Notes under the pieces: model-generated | What the model was told of the DNA's origin: nothing | The model's database searches: none | The model's input: only the letters and a program-made list of their open reading frames with translations | Shown: piece after piece, positions 1 to 8,346 of the stretch | Numbering within the stretch: position 1 is the stretch's first letter | Layout: the number at the start of each line of letters is the position of its first letter | Made by a program: the position numbers and the translations under genes | Assembly: GCF_000772535.1 (NCBI RefSeq) | Contig: NZ_JSUM01000001.1 | Coordinates: 62,001 to 126,000, forward strand | DNA: 64,000 nucleotides | Origin: Chelonobacter oris | Lineage (GTDB): Bacteria; Pseudomonadota; Gammaproteobacteria; Enterobacterales; Pasteurellaceae | Reading direction: 5' to 3'

Positions 1-565
1 CACCGATAATGCGGCTGCCTTCACGGATCAGCTGCCGCACTTCGCAGTAGGTGAAAACCTGTGCGCCGCGTTCTTTGGCGTCCAGCATATTGGCGGAAGT
101 CAAGCGAAACGGATCGATACTGCCGTCCGGCACAACGATGGCGCCGATTAAATCGGGGTTGACCGACGGCTCCAGCCGTCTCGCCAAAGCGGGTTCGATT
201 TGCAGCGCGTCAATGCCGGCACGTTCACACGCCTGTAAAAACGGCTGTTGAAACGCCAGATCGTCCTCCGGCAAGGTGATGAACAGCCCCTTGCAATCGT
301 CAATACAGTGTTTGGCGATTCGTTTTAGAATATTATTTTCTTCAATACACTCTTTTGCCGATTCGGGATCATTAACCGCATAGCGGCCGCCGCTGTGCAG
401 TAAACCGTGATTGCGTCCGGTTGCGCCGGTGGCGATATCGCGCCGTTCCAGTAAAATCGCACTTAGCCCTCGCAGCGCACAATCTCGGGCAATGCCCGCA
501 CCGGTTGCGCCGCCGCCGATAATGATTACATCGGTCTGTAGCCGGGAAGAAAATGGCGATGTCAT
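1..565 (-). CDS. glpA: Anaerobic glycerol-3-phosphate dehydrogenase subunit A, N-terminal part
   Basis: This is the first 188 codons of the FAD-dependent large subunit that oxidises sn-glycerol 3-phosphate to dihydroxyacetone phosphate and passes electrons through GlpB and GlpC to quinone during anaerobic growth. The Rossmann FAD motif GGGATGAG lies at residues 17-24 and the GlpA-like segment RNHGLLHSGGRYAV at 51-64. The ATG at 565 is the first start after an in-frame TGA two codons upstream, and a G run just upstream can act as ribosome binding site. The reading frame runs off the left edge of the window, so the C-terminus and any glpBC genes are not visible. A GlpR-like operator lies about 85 bases upstream. 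GlpD is a less likely identity because the neighbourhood is anaerobic. Confidence 0.93.
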   Translation of the reverse strand, partial: MTSPFSSRLQTDVIIIGGGATGAGIARDCALRGLSAILLERRDIATGATGRNHGLLHSGGRYAVNDPESAKECIEENNILKRIAKHCIDDCKGLFITLPEDDLAFQQPFLQACERAGIDALQIEPALARRLEPSVNPDLIGAIVVPDGSIDPFRLTSANMLDAKERGAQVFTYCEVRQLIREGSRIIG

Positions 566-647
566 CGATCAGCCCCCACATTTAATAAATTCGAATACGA
601 AACTAGTTAGGCGGTATTTTAAGCCATCAAATCCCTTTTTGCTACAG

Positions 648-667
648 AATGTTCGAAAACAAACATT
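648..667 (-). promoter_or_regulatory. GlpR-like operator in the glpA promoter region
   Basis: AATGTTCGAAAACAAACATT is a near-perfect inverted repeat that closely resembles the GlpR (glycerol-3-phosphate repressor) operator, with its half-site AATGTTCG. It lies in the 159-base gap between napF and glpA. Just beside it, at 684-688, the sequence has one good CRP half-site (TCACA) with a poor partner half. The assignment rests on sequence similarity and on the position upstream of a glp gene. Confidence 0.7.
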
Positions 668-724
668 AAAAGTAAGGGTTTGATCACAGTTTAGAAAAAT
701 ATGTGAAAAGAATGCCGCAGAAAA

Positions 725-1285
725 TCAGCCAAGTGCGGTTAATTTAAGATCGATATAATGTGAAGGGCAACGGATTTTGCATTCGCCGCAACCGTTGCAT
801 AATTCGGTGTTCAATTGCATTTTTTGGCTGCCGGCATCAAACGTGATGGCGTGCTGTGTGCAGGATTGACGACAAAACGCACAGTTTCTGCCTTGCTGCT
901 GCAAGCACAGACGGTGAAAGTGCGGTCGTAAGCCGGTATCCGACCGCACTTCGCGGCTTAACGCCCCGCTTTGGCAACTGTCGCTGCATTTGCCGCACAG
1001 ATCGCAATTGCAATATTCGATTTCCAACACGGCTTTTTGATCTTGAATTTGAATTAATCCGTAAGGGCAGGCTGCAACGCAATCGCCGCAGGCGGTGCAA
1101 TTCTGTAAAAACAGCGGCTCGGCAACAGCTTGCGGCGGACGGGGCGCGTTACGCCGATAAGGTTCACGGCTGATTTGCCGTTGCGCCTTTTGTCCGGCAT
1201 GAAAAATCCCACGCAGCAAACCCCGTCTTGAAACGTGGTTATGCTGCATAAAGGCTTGGTAATAACGTTCGTTTTTTTCAGCCAT
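725..1285 (-). CDS. napF: Ferredoxin-type protein NapF
   Basis: A 186-residue iron-sulfur protein of the NapF family, cytoplasmic accessory proteins thought to help assemble or activate molybdoenzymes. Four cysteine groups are visible: C63/66/69/73, C94/97/100/104, C135/138/142 with an earlier Cys127, and C163/166/169/173. A NapF-like SRRGLL segment lies at 19-24. The frame stays open upstream to 1351, but ATG 1285 is chosen because it sits 14 bases after the dmsD stop and matches the family length. No napDAGHBC genes are present; here the gene pairs with dmsD and probably serves DMSO reductase. A USS inverted repeat is embedded in the coding sequence between clusters two and three, and a further USS encodes the C-terminal residues TALG. 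Confidence 0.88.
   Translation of the reverse strand: MAEKNERYYQAFMQHNHVSRRGLLRGIFHAGQKAQRQISREPYRRNAPRPPQAVAEPLFLQNCTACGDCVAACPYGLIQIQDQKAVLEIEYCNCDLCGKCSDSCQSGALSREVRSDTGLRPHFHRLCLQQQGRNCAFCRQSCTQHAITFDAGSQKMQLNTELCNGCGECKIRCPSHYIDLKLTALG
918..951. repeat. USS inverted repeat inside napF
   Basis: AAGTGCGGTCG at 918-928 and its exact complement CGACCGCACTT at 941-951 form an 11-bp perfect stem with a 12-base loop. Unlike most paired uptake signals it lies within a coding region, where it encodes roughly EVRSDTGLRPHF of NapF. A strong hairpin in the mRNA is expected here, without a U tract. Confidence 0.85.
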
Positions 1286-1299
1286 AATCGTATCCGAGA

Positions 1300-1917
1300 T
1301 TAGCGGTATAACCGCACTTGCGGTACGGTAAGCTGTAATGCTTGCCGCCAATAATCAAGCAATGCTTGGGCGAATAAGCCTAAGCCGCAATAAAAAGGGT
1401 GATGTTGTGCGGCGATCAAGAGCTCTAAGAAGCGCCCCGACCATGGCAAGAGATGTTGTTGTAACAGTTCGTTAAGCCGTTCGGGTTGGTTTTCCGCCAT
1501 CCATGCCGCTAACATTAACATCAGCCCGATATGATCTTCCGGTTCATTTTGTTGCAGTTCCAGTGTGATGCCGTGCAGGCGCATAAAACGGCGTAATTCC
1601 AGTAGCGAATTGCCGAAGATCACCGCTTCCTTATCCAGATAGACCGAGCCCCAAGGGGGGGCGGGCAAGGCGTCGGGGCCGATAAACAGCGCCTGAAAAT
1701 CCGCTTCCAGGCTTTCCGTTCCTTGTTCGATGCCTTGTGTTAACTTCGCTTGAATAGCCGAACGCAATTCAGGTGATAAAAAATCACACGCTTTCTGCCA
1801 TTGTGAATCGGCAAACAGCGCCAATAACGGCTGATTTTGCGGCTGTGTCGGCGAACAATAAAACAGCGAACCTAAAATTCGCCCGAATTGGGAAATGGAA
1901 GAATGGACTGGCATCAT
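1300..1917 (-). CDS. dmsD: TorD/DmsD-family molybdoenzyme chaperone
   Basis: A 205-residue all-helical TorD-family protein, a cytoplasmic chaperone that binds the twin-arginine leader of a molybdopterin reductase such as DmsA and delays export until the cofactor is loaded. The recognisable family features are the length and the central WGSVYLDKE and PEDHIGLML segments. It is divergent from dmsA across 246 bases and followed by napF after 14 bases, so it forms a two-gene leftward unit. Two ATG codons stand in tandem at 1917 and 1914 with no strong Shine-Dalgarno before either; the first is given. The name DmsD is inferred from the adjacent dmsABC. Confidence 0.87.
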   Translation of the reverse strand: MMPVHSSISQFGRILGSLFYCSPTQPQNQPLLALFADSQWQKACDFLSPELRSAIQAKLTQGIEQGTESLEADFQALFIGPDALPAPPWGSVYLDKEAVIFGNSLLELRRFMRLHGITLELQQNEPEDHIGLMLMLAAWMAENQPERLNELLQQHLLPWSGRFLELLIAAQHHPFYCGLGLFAQALLDYWRQALQLTVPQVRLYR

Positions 1918-2041
1918 GGTTATGTTCTGTGGGTTGATTGATTTGCGGATACTTTATCATAAGCGGGGAAAAAGCCCTTGCGTTTAGTCAAAAATCCATA
2001 AAATATTTGATTATAAAAGCAATAATTCTCATTATTCGCGT

Positions 2042-2055
2042 TTGATTCGGATCAA
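2042..2055. promoter_or_regulatory. Perfect FNR box between dmsD and dmsA
   Basis: TTGATTCGGATCAA matches the FNR consensus TTGAT-N4-ATCAA at all ten specified positions. It lies in the divergent dmsD/dmsA gap and could activate either direction under anaerobiosis. A perfect TATAAT on the leftward strand lies at 2010-2015, within reach of a class II arrangement for dmsD-napF. No comparably good -10 was found at the expected distance on the rightward strand. Confidence 0.85.
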
Positions 2056-2133
2056 TGATACTTTTGATTTCCGCCAAGCAACTTGCTCCGGTTGATATTC
2101 ATCACATTTTCGCCATAACACTTTGTGTTCTAA

Positions 2134-2149
2134 TACCTCTAAATAAGTA
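2134..2149. promoter_or_regulatory. 7-2-7 NarP/NarL site before dmsA
   Basis: TACCTCT, two bases, then ATAAGTA (complement TACTTAT) form two heptamers that each fit the NarL/NarP consensus TACYYMT, in the inverted 7-2-7 spacing that both regulators bind in E. coli. The site ends two bases before the dmsA ribosome binding site (GGAGGA, 2151-2156), a position suited to repression by nitrate or nitrite. Confidence 0.72.
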
Positions 2150-2163
2150 TGGAGGATAGATGA

Positions 2164-4593
2164 ATGGAAAAATATGAAATTGCCTGCGATGGGAAGCGAC
2201 GGGCTTTGTTAAAAGGGGTTGGTATGCTGACGGCCGCCGCCGGTATTACATTGCCTTTTTCGGTGCGGGCGACAGATACCAAATCTATATCGACGGATAT
2301 GCCTTCGGAAGATAAAATCGTATGGAGTATGTGTTCAGTCAACTGCGGTAGCCGCTGTGCGCTTCGCATGCATGTGAAACAAGATGAACTGTATTGGGTG
2401 GAAACCGATAACACCGGCACCGATCAATATGGACAACACCAAGTCAGAGCTTGTTTAAGGGGACGTTCAATACGCCGGCGCATGAATCATCCCGATCGTT
2501 TGAATTATCCGATGAAAAGAGTCGGTAAACGGGGAGAAGGGAAGTTTAAACGAATCACTTGGGAGGAGGCTCTGGATACCATTGCCGATAATCTGAAACG
2601 TATAGTGAAAGACTATGGTAACGAAGCCGTGTACATCAATTACTGTTCGGGCATTGTCGGCGGAAATATTACTCGTTCATCGGCTTATGCTTCTTCTGTT
2701 GCCAGATTAATGAATTGCTACGGGGGGTTTTTAAATCAATATGGTACTTACAGCACCGCACAAATAGCTCGAGCTATGCCGTTTACTTATGGTTCGAATA
2801 TCGGAAACAGTACCTCTGATATTGTAAATTCGAAGTTGGTTGTGTATTTCGGAAACAACCCGGCCGAGACTCGGATGAGCGGAGGGGGAATCACATACTT
2901 ACTACAACAGGCAAGAGAACGTTCCAACGCCAAACTTATCGTCATTGATCCGAGATATACCGATACTGCCGCCGGACGGGAAGATGAATGGATTCCTATT
3001 CGTCCTGGAACCGATGCGGCACTGGTTTCCGCTATCGCTTATGTTCTCATTAGCGAGAATCTGGTGGATCAGCCGTTTTTGGATCAATATTGCGTTGGCT
3101 ATGATGAAAAAACCTTACCGGCCGGGGCGCCGGAAAACGGTCATTATAAAGCCTATATTTTAGGACAAGGCGAAGACGGGCTGGCGAAAACACCGGAATG
3201 GGCGGCGCAGATTACCGGCATTCCGGCCGATAAAATCATTAAACTGGCAAGAGAAATCGGCAGTGTCAAACCTTGTTGTATCAGTCAGGGCTGGGGGCCG
3301 CAACGCCAATCAAATGGTGAATTATCCGCCAGAGCAATCGCTATGTTACCGATTCTGACCGGTAATGTCGGCATAAACGGAGGTAACTCAGGTGCTAGAG
3401 AAAGCACTTATACCATTACTATAAAGCGTTTTCCGGTATTGGAAAATCCGGTTAAAACCAAAATTCCGGTATTTATGTGGACAGATGCCATTGCGCGCGG
3501 TACAGAGATGACCGCTGTTAAGGACGGTATTCAGGGGAAAGAGAAACTTGATGTGCCGATTAAATTTCTTTGGAACTACGCCGGTAATACCATTATTAAC
3601 CAGCATTCGGATATCAATAAAACACATGAAATTCTACAGGATGACAGCAAATGTGAAATGATAGTTGTCATTGAAAACTTCATGACGGCATCAGCCAGAT
3701 ATGCGGATATTTTGTTGCCGGATCTTATGACGACAGAACAGGAGGACATCATACCGAATGATTATGCCGGCAATATGGGATATTTAATTTTCGGGCAGCC
3801 GACAACCAGCCCTAAATTTGAACGGCGTCCTATTTACCACATTTTAAGTGACGTTGCCAAACGCTTGGGAGATGATGTATACGACAAATTTACCGAAGGA
3901 AAAACGCAGGAACAATGGCTGCAACAGTTATACAGTGAAATGCGGGGGCTTGATGCCGACTTACCGGAATATGATGATTTGAAAGCAATGGGGATTTTCA
4001 AGAAAAAAGATCCGAAAGGTCATTTGGTTGCCTACAAAGAATTCAGGGATGATCCTGATGCAAATCCGCTTAAAACACCATCAGGTAAAATAGAGATCTA
4101 TTCTTCGCAACTGGCTGAATTAGCTGCCGCATGGGATCTAAAAAGTGATGAAGTTATACATCCGCTTCCGATTTATCATCCGGGCTTCAATGGCTATGGC
4201 GATCCGAAAAGCAATGAATTTCCGTTACAGATGGTCGGATTTCACTATAAATCCCGCACTCATTCAAGCTATGGCAATATCGATGTATTGGAAAGTGCCT
4301 GCCCGCAAGAGGCATGGATTAATCCGATTGATGCGGCACAACGCAATATTCAAAATGGTGATTTGGTCAGGATATTCAATGAAATCGGAGAAACACGCAT
4401 CGAAGCCAAAGTCACGCCTCGCATTATCCCGGGAGTCGTCGGCATGGGACAGGGGGCGTGGCATAGGGCAAACATGTGGAGCGATAAAATCGATCATAAC
4501 GGCTGCATCAACGTTCTCACCACTCAGCGCCCGTCTCCGTTGGCGAAAGGGAATCCGCAACATTCCAATTTAGTTCAGATCGAAAAAGTGTAA
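2164..4593 (+). CDS. dmsA: Anaerobic dimethyl sulfoxide reductase catalytic subunit A
   Basis: An 809-residue bis-MGD molybdopterin oxidoreductase that reduces DMSO and related S- and N-oxides on the outer face of the membrane. A twin-arginine leader KRRALLKG (residues 11-18) with a following hydrophobic stretch directs Tat export. Cys57, 61, 65 and 97 form the N-terminal iron-sulfur motif, with the DmsA-like sequences CSVNCGSRC and VRACLRGRS. The C-terminal MGD-binding region carries PQEAWINP and GAWHRANMW. ATG 2164 has GGAGGA seven bases upstream. dmsB begins 10 bases after the stop, and the genes are surely cotranscribed. FNR and NarP sites lie upstream. It has the usual length for DmsA. 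Confidence 0.97.
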   Translation: MEKYEIACDGKRRALLKGVGMLTAAAGITLPFSVRATDTKSISTDMPSEDKIVWSMCSVNCGSRCALRMHVKQDELYWVETDNTGTDQYGQHQVRACLRGRSIRRRMNHPDRLNYPMKRVGKRGEGKFKRITWEEALDTIADNLKRIVKDYGNEAVYINYCSGIVGGNITRSSAYASSVARLMNCYGGFLNQYGTYSTAQIARAMPFTYGSNIGNSTSDIVNSKLVVYFGNNPAETRMSGGGITYLLQQARERSNAKLIVIDPRYTDTAAGREDEWIPIRPGTDAALVSAIAYVLISENLVDQPFLDQYCVGYDEKTLPAGAPENGHYKAYILGQGEDGLAKTPEWAAQITGIPADKIIKLAREIGSVKPCCISQGWGPQRQSNGELSARAIAMLPILTGNVGINGGNSGARESTYTITIKRFPVLENPVKTKIPVFMWTDAIARGTEMTAVKDGIQGKEKLDVPIKFLWNYAGNTIINQHSDINKTHEILQDDSKCEMIVVIENFMTASARYADILLPDLMTTEQEDIIPNDYAGNMGYLIFGQPTTSPKFERRPIYHILSDVAKRLGDDVYDKFTEGKTQEQWLQQLYSEMRGLDADLPEYDDLKAMGIFKKKDPKGHLVAYKEFRDDPDANPLKTPSGKIEIYSSQLAELAAAWDLKSDEVIHPLPIYHPGFNGYGDPKSNEFPLQMVGFHYKSRTHSSYGNIDVLESACPQEAWINPIDAAQRNIQNGDLVRIFNEIGETRIEAKVTPRIIPGVVGMGQGAWHRANMWSDKIDHNGCINVLTTQRPSPLAKGNPQHSNLVQIEKV

Positions 4594-4603
4594 GGAGCAG
4601 ACA

Positions 4604-5221
4604 ATGAGTGAACAATATGGTTTTTACATTGATTCGGATCGCTGCACCGGTTGCAAAACCTGTGAATTGGCTTGTAAGGACTACAAAGATCTGCCGCCGG
4701 ACGTCAATTACCGCCGTATTTATGAATATGCAGGCGGTGATTGGCAGCCGAATGGCAATTGCTGGCAACATAACGTCTTTGCGTATTATCTGTCGATTGC
4801 CTGTAATCACTGCGATGATCCGGCCTGTGTCAAGGTTTGTCCGAGCGGGGCGATGCACAAAAATGCAGACGGTTTCGTGATGGTCGACGAGCAAACTTGT
4901 ATCGGCTGTCGTTATTGTCATATGGCGTGTCCGTATGATGCGCCGCAATATAGCGTGGTGAAAGGACATATGACCAAGTGCGACGGCTGTTATTCGCGCG
5001 TTAAAGCGGGACAAAAACCGATTTGTGTCGAATCCTGCCCGTTACGAGCGTTGGATTTTGCCCCGATCAGGGAATTGCGGCAAAAATACGGTGAACTGGC
5101 TAATGTAGCGCCGTTGCCGGCGGCAAGGGATACGCAGCCGAATTTAGTCATCAAACCGAACAAGAATGCGCGTCCGAGTGGCGACAGCAGCGGATTTCTG
5201 GCTAATCCGCGGGAGGTATAA
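4604..5221 (+). CDS. dmsB: Anaerobic dimethyl sulfoxide reductase iron-sulfur subunit B
   Basis: A 205-residue electron-transfer subunit with four ferredoxin-like cysteine groups: C14/17/20/24, C67/70/75/79, C99/102/105/109 and C126/129/141/145. It carries electrons from DmsC to the molybdenum site of DmsA. It has no signal peptide of its own and is expected to travel through the Tat system with DmsA. It begins 10 bases after dmsA behind AAGGAG and ends two bases before the dmsC start codon. Length and motifs match the family throughout. Confidence 0.97.
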   Translation: MSEQYGFYIDSDRCTGCKTCELACKDYKDLPPDVNYRRIYEYAGGDWQPNGNCWQHNVFAYYLSIACNHCDDPACVKVCPSGAMHKNADGFVMVDEQTCIGCRYCHMACPYDAPQYSVVKGHMTKCDGCYSRVKAGQKPICVESCPLRALDFAPIRELRQKYGELANVAPLPAARDTQPNLVIKPNKNARPSGDSSGFLANPREV

Positions 5222-5222
5222 C

Positions 5223-6080
5223 ATGAACGCCGGATTACATGAATTGCCACTGGTTTTCTTTACCGTATTGGCGCAAAGTGCGGTCGGCGCCACGATGATG
5301 ACGGCGGTATACCTGCTGTGCGGCAAATCGCCTTCGCCGCAGCGCTATCGGGTTGTCCGCTTGTTTTTTATTCCGTTGCTGCTGCTCGGATTGGGTTTTG
5401 CCGCATCTGTCCTGCATTTGGGGTCGCCATGGCGGGCATTCAACGCATTAAATCGTATCGGTTCGTCGGCATTGAGTAATGAGATCGCCGCCGGTGCGGT
5501 GTTCTTTCTGCTGACGGGTATTTACTGGCTGTTGCACATGTTGAAAAAAATGCCGGTAGTGTTGGATAAAATTTGGCTGCTATTGCTGATGAGCAGCGGC
5601 ATTGTGTTTATCTATACCATGAGTTCGGTTTACTTGATCAGCACCGTACCGACTTGGAACAACGGCTATACCGCCGCTGCGTTTATGTTGACCGCCGTTA
5701 TAGCGGGCTTTACCTTGGCTTATGCCTTATTGCGTTTTGGCGGGGTTGAACCCGCCTCGTTGCGTCCGGTTTTGTGGCTGTTGCTTTTGGCATTACTGCT
5801 GAGCGTACTACTGGCGATTTCGCAAGCCTTTTCGCTGGCGGATATTCAAACTTCCGTCCAAAAAGCAACGGCACTGATTCCGCACTATAGTCAAATGGTG
5901 ATGCTGAAAATCATGCTGCTGTTCGCCGGTTTGGGCTTACTGTATTACAGCGTGCGCAATCCGCGCCTGGCCGCACTTTTACTCTGTTCAAGTGTGGCGC
6001 TGATGCTGGCGGCGGAGCTGTTGGGGCGTATTTTGTTTTACGGCTTGCACATGACGAGCGGAACGGCAATCGCCGGCTGA
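5223..6080 (+). CDS. dmsC: Anaerobic dimethyl sulfoxide reductase membrane anchor subunit C
   Basis: A 285-residue polytopic membrane protein of the DmsC family that anchors DmsAB and oxidises menaquinol. About eight hydrophobic segments are visible, beginning with LPLVFFTVLAQSAVGATMM near residues 8-26 and ending at the C-terminus. The frame is open upstream to 5166 within dmsB, but ATG 5223 has GGGAGG immediately upstream, leaves only one base after the dmsB stop, and gives the family N-terminus MNAGLHELPL. The operon ends at a strong hairpin terminator just downstream. Confidence 0.95.
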   Translation: MNAGLHELPLVFFTVLAQSAVGATMMTAVYLLCGKSPSPQRYRVVRLFFIPLLLLGLGFAASVLHLGSPWRAFNALNRIGSSALSNEIAAGAVFFLLTGIYWLLHMLKKMPVVLDKIWLLLLMSSGIVFIYTMSSVYLISTVPTWNNGYTAAAFMLTAVIAGFTLAYALLRFGGVEPASLRPVLWLLLLALLLSVLLAISQAFSLADIQTSVQKATALIPHYSQMVMLKIMLLFAGLGLLYYSVRNPRLAALLLCSSVALMLAAELLGRILFYGLHMTSGTAIAG

Positions 6081-6096
6081 TTCGGTTATCAATAAC

Positions 6097-6132
6097 AAGC
6101 AACTTATGCGGCGGCGCTAAGTTGCTTTTTTT
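6097..6132 (+). terminator. Rho-independent terminator of dmsABC
   Basis: AAGCAACTTA (6097-6106) pairs perfectly with TAAGTTGCTT (6118-6127) across an 11-base GC-rich loop and is followed directly by a run of T. It lies 16 bases after the dmsC stop. A second, USS-based hairpin follows at 6143-6167. Confidence 0.92.
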
Positions 6133-6142
6133 ATACACTTTG

Positions 6143-6167
6143 ACCGCACTTTGCGTTAAAGTGCGGT
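6143..6167. terminator. USS inverted repeat, tandem terminator after dmsC
   Basis: ACCGCACTTT (6143-6152) and AAAGTGCGGT (6158-6167) form a perfect 10-bp stem with a 5-base loop. It stands directly behind the dmsC terminator and only 26 bases before the next start codon, so it could act as a second terminator or as a structured leader of the DUF488 mRNA. Confidence 0.7.
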
Positions 6168-6193
6168 ATGAAAGCGTTAAATGGGGGCTTGGT

Positions 6194-6571
6194 ATGTATC
6201 TTCTCAAACGGGTTTATGATTTCAGTACGGCCGATTTGCCGGCGGTATTGGCAGACAGATTGTGGCCGCGCGGGGTTGCCAAAGCCCGACTGGACGGGGT
6301 GTTGTGGTTAAAAAGCGTGACGCCGCCCGATGAACTGCGCCGTTGGTTCCATCAAGATCCCGATATGCGCTATGATGAATTTTGTCGCCGTTATCGACAA
6401 GCGCTGGCAAATGAAGAGACACAAGCCGATTTACAGCAATTACGGCAACTTCATGCCAGGCAGAATAAACTCACGTTACTCACCGCCGCCAAAACGATTG
6501 AGCGCTGTCACTTGCCGGTGTTGCAATGCGTTTTGCAAGGTGAAATTGACATACCGAATGTTTCTGTATAA
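6194..6571 (+). CDS. DUF488 family protein (YeaO-like)
   Basis: A 125-residue protein of the DUF488/YeaO family, small cytoplasmic proteins of unknown function. Family hallmarks are the N-terminal LLKRVYDF, DRLWPRGV near residue 25, and the aromatic WFHQDP segment. The open frame begins at 6122, inside the upstream terminators, so ATG 6194 preceded by GGGGGCTTGG is the likely start. It stands 20 bases before the next gene on the same strand. No function can be assigned from the sequence. Confidence 0.85.
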   Translation: MYLLKRVYDFSTADLPAVLADRLWPRGVAKARLDGVLWLKSVTPPDELRRWFHQDPDMRYDEFCRRYRQALANEETQADLQQLRQLHARQNKLTLLTAAKTIERCHLPVLQCVLQGEIDIPNVSV

Positions 6572-6591
6572 CCGATATTATTAAAAATAAG

Positions 6592-8292
6592 ATGTTAAAA
6601 CTCAAAATCTATTTTGTCGATTTAGCGGCACAAAGCAAATTACTGATGAAAAATTATCCGTTAGAGATGATTTGGATTGCGCTGTTTTCGTTACCGTTTT
6701 TATATATTGACCTAATCCGGCTGACGGATCAGGGGGGGATTAAATACTGGTGTTTCGCACCTGCGTTTTTGGTGGTCAGTTATTTATTGCGCCGCCGCAG
6801 AATTGCCTATTGGTTGACGGCCTTCCTTCCGCCGTTGGTGCTGTTTTGGCAGATGAATAACGGGTTGGAAGTGGATAATTACTTGATAGATCGTCGTTTT
6901 TGGGCGTTGCAATTGTTGCTGCTGCTCGGTCTGTCGGCGGACGGTTGGCAGCGGGAAAATCGCACGTTTATTGCCGGCTTTTTGCAAACTATGCTGAATA
7001 TCTGCCGGGCATTGGTGAGTACCGTTATCTGTCTCGCGTTGTTATCTGCGCTATTGGCAAGTGTTGAGTTTTTATTTTCACTTGATCTGCCGTTCGATCA
7101 AATTTGGCGGCATATTGCACCGTTTGCTTTATGTAGCGTGTTTCCCCTGTTCTTTTTATTATTTCAACAGAAAAATAATTGTGAAAACAGTGAATTAAAT
7201 AGTGCCGGCCAATTGCTGAATAATGTCGTGTTTTCGCCGGTCTTGATCATTTACAGCATAATCCTATACCTCTACACCCTAAAAATCATCTTATTGGGTG
7301 AATTACCACAGGGACGAATCAGCTATATCATATTGCCGTATCTCTTGGTCGGTTTAGCGTTGAAAGGTTTGCAACTGTTACAAGAATCCCCGAAATGGCA
7401 AGGTTTTTACCGTTTCTTCGGTTGGATTGCCTTGTTGCCGTTGGCGTTATTGTGGATGGCGGTTTATCAGCGGCTCAGCCATTACGGTTTAACCGAAGTG
7501 CGGATTTATCTGTTGACGATCGTGATTTTAACCACGCTGTTTATTGCGTTATCGCTATTTGAATTCAGCACCCAATACCGCACTTTTGCCGGATTGCTTG
7601 CTGTGGCGATAATCCTGTTGGGCTGGGTGTTGAATCCGGCTCAAATGGCATTCGACAATCAATCGGCACGATTTGATCGGCAGCTGCGGCAATGGGATTT
7701 ATTGGATCAAAAAGGAAAAATCAAACCGTTGCCTGATGCCGCTGCGCAAGCGGATTTTTCCGAACAACAGAAAACGGCTTATCGGCGCCTGTCTGAGCAA
7801 GCGGCTAGTCTGTATTGGCAAAGTGAGAACCGCGGGTTGTCAGTAGAGACGCATTATGGGCAACATTTATCCCGTTTGATTGCGCGTGATGAGCCTAAAC
7901 CGCCTGAAACCGAACCTTTCGAGCGAATCACGTTATCCGATGATCAAACGACAGCGATACCGTTAACACATCGTTACCGCACTTTGTTAAGTCTGGATCG
8001 TCATCTTGACGGCGGCACTGCCGGGGAGAGGCGCCATCGGTTTAAGTTTGAGGAGCCGGGCATTACGGCATTCGACGTGGATTTAAACAACGTGATCAAT
8101 GACATTTTGCTCAAGAACGGCTTTAAACTGAACACCAAGTACCGTTATCAAGATTTGAAACCACTCAGTAACCAATTCTTGATCGTCGAAGGGCAGAATT
8201 TTTTATTAAAATTTTCCAGTTTTAGCCTGCGTTATGATGATGAACTGGGGTATGTATTTGAATACGCCGTATTGGAATTGATATTGCAGTAA
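6592..8292 (+). CDS. DUF4153-like multispanning membrane protein
   Basis: A 566-residue protein of unknown function whose N-terminal two thirds resemble DUF4153 membrane proteins. About ten hydrophobic segments fill residues 20-350, beginning with MIWIALFSLPFLYIDLI and including a basic LLRRRRIAYW hinge. The remaining roughly 200 residues are hydrophilic and predicted soluble. The start at 6592 follows a weak AATAAG. The gene lies 20 bases downstream of the DUF488 gene, which suggests cotranscription. It ends just before a USS hairpin shared with the convergent MscS gene. The DUF4153 assignment comes from overall pattern and is moderately secure. Confidence 0.7.
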   Translation: MLKLKIYFVDLAAQSKLLMKNYPLEMIWIALFSLPFLYIDLIRLTDQGGIKYWCFAPAFLVVSYLLRRRRIAYWLTAFLPPLVLFWQMNNGLEVDNYLIDRRFWALQLLLLLGLSADGWQRENRTFIAGFLQTMLNICRALVSTVICLALLSALLASVEFLFSLDLPFDQIWRHIAPFALCSVFPLFFLLFQQKNNCENSELNSAGQLLNNVVFSPVLIIYSIILYLYTLKIILLGELPQGRISYIILPYLLVGLALKGLQLLQESPKWQGFYRFFGWIALLPLALLWMAVYQRLSHYGLTEVRIYLLTIVILTTLFIALSLFEFSTQYRTFAGLLAVAIILLGWVLNPAQMAFDNQSARFDRQLRQWDLLDQKGKIKPLPDAAAQADFSEQQKTAYRRLSEQAASLYWQSENRGLSVETHYGQHLSRLIARDEPKPPETEPFERITLSDDQTTAIPLTHRYRTLLSLDRHLDGGTAGERRHRFKFEEPGITAFDVDLNNVINDILLKNGFKLNTKYRYQDLKPLSNQFLIVEGQNFLLKFSSFSLRYDDELGYVFEYAVLELILQ

Positions 8293-8298
8293 AAGAGA

Positions 8299-8343
8299 AA
8301 CCGCACTTTGCCGTCTGTTGCACAGAAGCGTGAAAGTGCGGTT
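8299..8343. terminator. USS inverted repeat between convergent genes
   Basis: AACCGCACTTT (8299-8309) and AAAGTGCGGTT (8333-8343) are perfect complements separated by 23 bases. The element fills the 54-base gap between two convergent genes, the usual place where paired uptake signals serve as bidirectional terminators in Pasteurellaceae. The loop is long, so termination efficiency is uncertain. Confidence 0.75.
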
Positions 8344-8346
8344 ATG

